From positions 1-7,989 of the forward strand of contig CAIPUQ010000493.1 of assembly GCA_903868295.1 (NCBI GenBank): a stretch of 7,989 bases of DNA, given 5' to 3'. A program made the position numbers and the translations under genes. This DNA is from an uncultured Roseiflexaceae bacterium. GTDB taxonomy: Bacteria > Chloroflexota > Chloroflexia > Chloroflexales > Roseiflexaceae. The notes below the pieces were generated by a model, which was given only the letters and a program-made list of their open reading frames with translations, did not search any database and was not told the DNA's origin. Numbering within the stretch: the stretch's first letter is position 1; each line of letters begins with the position of its first letter. Positions 6,467-7,989 of the stretch are shown here, in pieces.

Positions 6467-6582
6467 GCTCATGCTTTGAAGTCCATATGATGCGAACAAA
6501 CACCCGTCACTGGTTGTCGCTCCCTGCTCTCGTCAGGCGCACCGGCGCACTGCGTACACGGGGTAGGGTGTTGGGGAATGCG

Positions 6583-7308
6583 CTAACTTTCTTGGCTCAG
6601 ACGCAGACGCTCTGCAATCGCTGGCATGTCGGCCAATGCAATAATGCCGAGCAATGCGCTGGCAGCAGTGCCAGATTCAGAAATCAACACCGCGTCAATC
6701 GGGTTACCACGCCGATGCTGTGCCGCAAAGACGTTCAGCGCAACGACCAACGATGCGTCGGGTTTGACAAACAATGCGGTGTCCGCAGGCTCGGTATGCT
6801 TCAAGACCGCAGAGACTCGTACTTTGCTCAAATCGAGCAGGTGCGATGATTGTGCACCGATCCAGTAGGTAATATTGCGAATGGTCAATAAGCCTTCATA
6901 CCCATTCGATCCATAGACAGGGAGCTGCGAATAATGGTGTTCGTACATCAGCCGCGATGCTGCTGACAGATGATCATCGCTGCGGATTGTCAGGACGTGA
7001 TGCGTGGCGAAAATGGACACGGTTGGTGGTTGGATGAGCATGTCACGGACATGGCAGATCCGTTGGACGGCCCAATCATTGGGTTCGGCCAATACCGCAC
7101 CGCCACCACGCTCGTGCACAATGACATTGCGCAAGCGGGCAAACGCCTTTAGATCTTCGGCGTATGCTTGCACGGTCTGGTCGGTGAGTCGCAGGCTATC
7201 TACCTGCGCGACAAACGGTACCCCTTTTGCGAGGTCAGAAATCGACGCGAGATATGCTTCGATGATCACAAACGCCTCGAGAAACTGGGTGGAGTTTTGG
7301 TTCATCAT
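6583..7308 (-). CDS. Tandem CBS-domain protein with HEPN-like N-terminal domain
   Basis: The 241-residue cytoplasmic protein has two parts. Residues about 100-150 (VLTIRSDDHLSAASRLMYEHHYSQLPVY...GLLTIRNITYWI) form a first CBS motif, and about 171-238 (ending LLGIIALADMPAIAERL) a second. A pair of this kind (Bateman module) usually binds adenosine nucleotides or SAM and controls an attached domain. Residues 1-95 are predicted helical. They contain ARLRNVIVHERG, where R60 and H65 give the R-x4-H motif of HEPN domains, with the RN-hydrophobic-H-E pattern of HepT/DUF86-type members. Known HEPN proteins are often RNases or nucleotide-modified toxins, but some are inactive, so activity here is inference. 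The ATG at 7308-7306 overlaps the hydrolase TGA (ATGA); a second ATG follows immediately, and the ribosome site is poor, consistent with coupling. No nucleotidyltransferase (MNT) partner lies beside it. The CBS call is solid, and the HEPN call is moderate. Confidence 0.85.
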   Translation of the reverse strand: MMNQNSTQFLEAFVIIEAYLASISDLAKGVPFVAQVDSLRLTDQTVQAYAEDLKAFARLRNVIVHERGGGAVLAEPNDWAVQRICHVRDMLIQPPTVSIFATHHVLTIRSDDHLSAASRLMYEHHYSQLPVYGSNGYEGLLTIRNITYWIGAQSSHLLDLSKVRVSAVLKHTEPADTALFVKPDASLVVALNVFAAQHRRGNPIDAVLISESGTAASALLGIIALADMPAIAERLRLSQES

Positions 7309-7976
7309 AGATGTGCCGCCAGATACGACGTCAATGCCGCAATCACGCGCAAATCGATGGTGTGACCGATGGGATATTCTGCATATTGAACGGTTGCGCC
7401 ATGCTCCACAAATGCATCGCGACAGGCGTGCCCCGTCGCAATAGGGACCACTTCGTCGTAACTGCCATGGACGACGAGTACATTCGGGTTGGGGACGGTG
7501 ATTTCACTCGTTGGTAGCATAGCAAAGGGGTTGAGACCGCTGAGCAACACCGAACAGCGGATCGTTGGCTCGCAGAGCGCAAGCATACCAGCCATTCCCG
7601 CTCCTTGACTAAAGCCCACCACTGCAACGCGGTCTGGATCACAGGCATACTGCGCGATGGCCGCATGGTACGTCTCACGCAGAATTGCCAGTGACTGGAG
7701 CGCTTGGGTGGTGTCAGCGACTATCCCGGTTTGCGTAAAGGCGAGTTCGTACCAGCAATTGGATCCTGGTGCAAGCATCAATGGCGCCCGTAGCGATACA
7801 ATCTGGCACGCTTCGGGTAAGTAGGGCGCGAGTTGGAGCAGGTCTTCTTCGTTGCTCCCATAGCCGTGGAGCAACACCAGTAATGGTGGTTGGGCACTCG
7901 GGGTGCGTGGACTGAGGGCCTCGTGGCGCAGCGGGAGTTCTGGCATATTGTGATTAGTCATTGTCGATGACGGCAT
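7305..7976 (-). CDS. Phospholipase/carboxylesterase family alpha/beta hydrolase (PF02230-like)
   Basis: A serine hydrolase of the small carboxylesterase group, probably cytoplasmic, as no signal peptide is seen; it would cleave ester or thioester bonds of an unknown substrate. The oxyanion segment is LVLLHGYGSNEEDLL (33-47), the nucleophile elbow GFSQGAG (S123), the acid VVHGSYDEVVP (D174), and the base IGHTID (H205). This gives a complete Ser-Asp-His triad in the expected order. LRAPL and WYEL strengthen the PF02230 match. The length of about 210-223 residues is normal. The start is uncertain. The first ATG is 7976-7974, but ATGs at 7961 and 7946 would give proteins starting MTNHNMPEL or MPELPLRHEA. 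None has a good ribosome site, and the longest form overlaps the probable upstream gene by 23 bases. MPELPLRHE is the best match to family N-termini. The stop overlaps the CBS start. Confidence 0.9.
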   Translation of the reverse strand: MPSSTMTNHNMPELPLRHEALSPRTPSAQPPLLVLLHGYGSNEEDLLQLAPYLPEACQIVSLRAPLMLAPGSNCWYELAFTQTGIVADTTQALQSLAILRETYHAAIAQYACDPDRVAVVGFSQGAGMAGMLALCEPTIRCSVLLSGLNPFAMLPTSEITVPNPNVLVVHGSYDEVVPIATGHACRDAFVEHGATVQYAEYPIGHTIDLRVIAALTSYLAAHL

Positions 7977-7989
7977 CTGCTTCGATTTC
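7954..7989 (-). CDS. Possible C-terminal end of an upstream gene, truncated by window edge
   Basis: The minus strand from the right edge reads, in one frame, EIEADAVIDND followed by TAA at 7956-7954. The acidic, well-balanced residues and codon choice resemble a real protein end, and the stop falls just before the ATG at 7946. Eleven residues cannot identify the product. If real, the hydrolase is not the first gene of its operon. Confidence 0.4.
   Translation of the reverse strand, partial: EIEADAVIDND

Larger units (their letters stand above)
6281..6582. other. Intergenic control region without a credible gene
   Basis: These 302 bases separate the CBS-protein stop from the small membrane protein start. 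Open frames on the plus strand here are short, Cys/Arg-rich and run into the reverse complement of neighbouring genes, so I read them as noise. The stretch is less coding-like and holds a ribosome site (AAAAGGA at 6293-6287), a 17-bp dyad, an extended -10-like element, a weak hairpin near 6396-6411 and a wider inverted repeat at 6426-6466. It is the only gap in the window long enough for a full promoter, so the promoter of the left-hand operon most likely lies here. No strong TTGACA/TATAAT pair is visible on the minus strand. Confidence 0.7.

Noticed and set aside
6204..6490. Overlapping plus-strand frames of 60-67 codons with many Cys residues
   Set aside because: Three frames are open at once in a short non-coding stretch, their compositions differ, and none has a Shine-Dalgarno or recognisable motif.
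6487..6849. Plus-strand open frame reaching into the intergenic gap
   Set aside because: Most of it is antisense to the CBS-protein gene, it is Arg/Cys-rich, and it has no ribosome site.

Overview
The window is a densely packed bacterial chromosomal segment with moderately high GC by eye. Every gene I can support lies on the minus strand, so transcription runs from high to low coordinates. The mix of genes is a UvrD/Rep-type helicase, a methylmalonyl-CoA epimerase, an AIM24 protein, a DUF72 protein and a PF04020 'phage holin' membrane protein. It would suit a Chloroflexota-like or other non-proteobacterial chromosome, but that is a weak guess from style and nothing in the window fixes the taxon. 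I see no tRNA, rRNA, transposase, integrase or CRISPR array.

Right block (7989 to 6583): the last codons of an unidentified gene lead into a phospholipase/carboxylesterase-type alpha/beta hydrolase. This is joined by an ATGA stop/start overlap to a CBS-domain protein whose N-terminal third carries an R-x4-H motif typical of HEPN domains. That fusion is the least ordinary gene product here.

Middle gap (6582 to 6281): about 300 bases without a credible gene. It holds several short inverted repeats. One is a 17-bp dyad just upstream of the next gene, beside a weak extended -10-like element, and this is the likely control region for the left block.

Left block (6280 to 1): eight consecutive genes with gaps of at most 33 bases or 4-base overlaps. 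In order they are a two-helix small membrane protein, an AIM24-family protein, a SAM methyltransferase (TTG start), a methylmalonyl-CoA epimerase, a Gfo/Idh/MocA oxidoreductase, a DUF72 protein, a UvrD/Rep-like helicase (GTG start), and the start of a PF04020 membrane protein that runs off the left edge. The spacing implies one polycistronic unit of about 6 kb, but the products do not form an obvious single pathway. It looks like a mixed housekeeping operon, with tight translational coupling between epimerase, oxidoreductase and DUF72.

I do not find a convincing new multi-gene system. The best leads are the HEPN-like/CBS fusion, the small membrane protein plus AIM24 pair, and the nested inverted repeats ahead of the operon.
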